DNA of 64,000 bases from the NCBI GenBank assembly GCA_020847975.1, contig JADLBD010000183.1, positions 44,323-108,322 on the forward strand, in the 5' to 3' direction. The notes beneath the pieces were generated by a model. That model was not told the DNA's origin. It worked only from the letters and a program-made list of their open reading frames with translations, and made no database searches. The stretch's first letter is position 1. Each line of letters starts with the position of its first letter. Position numbers and translations under genes: made by a program. This document shows positions 60,588-64,000 of the stretch, one piece after another. Source of the stretch: Bryobacterales bacterium. GTDB taxonomy: Bacteria; Acidobacteriota; Terriglobia; Bryobacterales; Bryobacteraceae.

Positions 60588-62129
60588 TCAGTCCCCAATG
60601 ATGCGAAGATCCTCTCCGGTCATCTCGGGCGGCTTGGGAATTCCGAGCAGGCCGAGCATGGTGGGCGCGATGTCGCGCAGGGAGCCGCCTTTGCGCAGCG
60701 GCAGTTTCTCCGCGCTGGCGATGAACAGCGGCACGGGATTCGTGGTGTGGTACGTGTGCGGTCCCCTGGTCACCGGGTCAATCATGGTTTCCGCGTTCCC
60801 GTGATCGGCCGTGACGATCCACGCTCCATTCTTTTCCTTGAGCACGGGATAGATGCGGCCCAGACATTCGTCGCACGTTTCCACGGCTTTCACCGCTGCT
60901 TCGAAAACTCCGGTATGGCCGACCATGTCGGGGTTGGCGAAGTTCACGATGATCGCGTCGAAGCTGTCGCTCTCGAGCGCTTTCATCACGACGTCGCACA
61001 CGCCTCGCGCGCTCATCTCCGGCTGCAAGTCATAAGTGGCCACCTTGGGCGAGGCCACGAGTTCGCGCTCTTCCCCCGCGTACGGCTTCTCGATGCCGCC
61101 GTTGAAGAAGTAGGTAACATGTGGGTATTTTTCCGTCTCCGCGGTGCGCAGGTTCTTGAGGCCGTGCGCGGAAAGAATTGCGCCGAAGGTTTTTTCCGGC
61201 GGCTCGTTGACAATCACGAACGGCACGCCGAACGTCTTGTCGTACTGCGTCATCGTGACGTAGTAGAGGTTTTTCGGCATGTTTGCGCGGGACGGCTTTT
61301 CGAGCGTCTGGTCCCGAAGCGCCATCGTCAGTTCGCGCCCGCGGTCTGCGCGGAAGTTGAAGAACAGCACGGCGTCCTCGTCGCGGATGAGGCCCGTGGG
61401 CTCGCCCTTCTCATTGACGATGGTGACCGGCTTGATGAACTCATCGGTCACGCCCGATTCATACGATTGCTTCACCGCCTCGAGCGGGTCGGCGGATCTC
61501 GCGGCGTCGCCCAGGACAATGGCGTTGTAGGCGGCCTCCACGCGCTCCCAGCGCTTGTCACGGTCCATGGCGTAGTAGCGGCCAACCACTGTAGCGATGC
61601 GGCCAATCCCGATCTCCCGCATCTTCTGCTGCAACTGCTCGACGAAGCCTGCTCCGCTGTGAGGCGGCGTGTCGCGGCCATCCATGAAGCAGTGCACCAC
61701 CACGTCCGTGAGCCCTTCGCGCTTCGCCATTTCGAGGAGCGCAAAGAGGTGGGTAATGTGCGAATGCACTCCGCCGTCGCTCAACAGTCCCATCAGGTGA
61801 AGCCGGCGTCCGCGGGCGTGCGCATAGGCGGCCTTGAGAACCGGGTTCTCATAGATCTCCCCGTTGAGGATCATGAGCTCGATCTTGGTCACGTCCATGT
61901 GAATGACGCGGCCCGAGCCGATGTTGAGGTGGCCCACCTCGCTGTTTCCCATCTGCCCCTCGGGCAGCCCCACCCAGGGGCCGCTCGCTTCGATGAGCGT
62001 GTTCGGGAACTCGTTCATCAACCGGCCGAAATTGGGCTTGCGCGCATGAAAAACGGCGTTTCCTTCCGTGATGGGACTATAACCAAATCCATCCAGGATG
62101 GTAAGTACGACAGGACGTTTCTTGAGCAT
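60588..62129 (-). CDS. gpmI: 2,3-bisphosphoglycerate-independent phosphoglycerate mutase
   Basis: VVLTILDGFGYSPITEGNAV; GLPEGQMGNSEVGHLNIGSGRV; ADHGNAETM. Confidence 0.97.
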   Translation of the reverse strand: MLKKRPVVLTILDGFGYSPITEGNAVFHARKPNFGRLMNEFPNTLIEASGPWVGLPEGQMGNSEVGHLNIGSGRVIHMDVTKIELMILNGEIYENPVLKAAYAHARGRRLHLMGLLSDGGVHSHITHLFALLEMAKREGLTDVVVHCFMDGRDTPPHSGAGFVEQLQQKMREIGIGRIATVVGRYYAMDRDKRWERVEAAYNAIVLGDAARSADPLEAVKQSYESGVTDEFIKPVTIVNEKGEPTGLIRDEDAVLFFNFRADRGRELTMALRDQTLEKPSRANMPKNLYYVTMTQYDKTFGVPFVIVNEPPEKTFGAILSAHGLKNLRTAETEKYPHVTYFFNGGIEKPYAGEERELVASPKVATYDLQPEMSARGVCDVVMKALESDSFDAIIVNFANPDMVGHTGVFEAAVKAVETCDECLGRIYPVLKEKNGAWIVTADHGNAETMIDPVTRGPHTYHTTNPVPLFIASAEKLPLRKGGSLRDIAPTMLGLLGIPKPPEMTGEDLRIIGD

Positions 62130-62150
62130 TTAGTTCCTTACCGCGTCAAT

Positions 62151-63455
<1,305 letters not shown>

Positions 63456-63522
63456 TCATTCCTAATGAATGAAGGGGGGAACTTTCATTGTGCCATAGCT
63501 GCCCAAGCGTCGAGGCAGGCGT

Positions 63523-63942
63523 TTGAAGCTGTATCTTTATTTTATCGGGAAGGCGCGCGATGAGCACGCCAACGCGATTGCGGCGGAGTTTCTCAAGCGC
63601 GCCACCCGCTGGGCAGCCTGCGAGATGCGGGAAATCGATCCGCGCCGTTTTGACCTGCCCGCGCGCCACCCCTCAGCGAAGAAGGTGTTCCTCGACCCTG
63701 CCGGGAAAAGCATCGATTCCTCGAGGTTCGCCTCCATGCTCGAGGGATGGGAAAAAGAGGCGCGCGATGTCGTCTTCCTCGTCGGCGGAGCGGACGGATT
63801 GCCTCCCCCATGGAAGGACAAAGCCGACCTGCTGCTGTCGCTCTCGGCCATGACATTTCCCCACGAGTTGGCCCGCGCCATGCTCGCCGAGCAGATCTAC
63901 CGCGCCTTCGCCACGTTGCGGGGCCATCCGTACCCGCGCTAA
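63523..63942 (+). CDS. rlmH: 23S rRNA (pseudouridine1915-N3)-methyltransferase RlmH
   Basis: LYFIGKARDEHANAIAAEFLKR; VVFLVGGADGLPP; MTFPHELARAMLAEQIYRAFATLRGHPYPR; TTG start. Confidence 0.93.
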   Translation: MKLYLYFIGKARDEHANAIAAEFLKRATRWAACEMREIDPRRFDLPARHPSAKKVFLDPAGKSIDSSRFASMLEGWEKEARDVVFLVGGADGLPPPWKDKADLLLSLSAMTFPHELARAMLAEQIYRAFATLRGHPYPR

Positions 63943-64000
63943 CTTAAGTTGAGTTGTCTGTATAAGCAGCCGCATCCATGGCTTGGTTCACTCGAAAAAC

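Overview
GC-rich bacterial chromosomal window, best read as an Acidobacteria/Solibacter-Bryobacter-like genome. That placement is inferred from gene style: a Ser/Thr kinase with a WD40/PD40 propeller, a VWFA-related protein, a Tat-exported Gfo/Idh/MocA protein, PEP-CTERM, and GMC oxidoreductase plus gluconate-2-DH subunit 3. Recognisable loci: dnaK-dnaJ-hspR; a CpaE-like ATPase; acyl-CoA dehydrogenase plus meaB; a translationally coupled arsR-dabA-dabB-second NuoL/M-like operon (DAB-type inorganic carbon uptake); galT-galM behind a large PHP/DUF3604-like exported protein; UbiA/HAD, PAP2 and LssY_C; a PfaD homologue; a two-component system with a perfect CRP-type palindrome upstream; a tetraheme cytochrome / 4x[4Fe-4S] / NrfD electron-transfer module; GMC oxidoreductase; gpmI, eno and rlmH. 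Three toxin-antitoxin-like loci are present: a RelE/HigB-like + XRE + third coupled gene, a truncated zeta toxin with a small upstream partner, and hicBA. Several accessory genes are disrupted by in-frame stops, frameshifts or truncation while the housekeeping genes are intact. The strongest candidates for something undescribed are the tripartite TA-like operon at 20503-22155 and the three-subunit DAB-type operon at 22550-28493. No rRNA, tRNA or CRISPR array was recognised. All family calls are by eye from the translated sequence; no database search was run.
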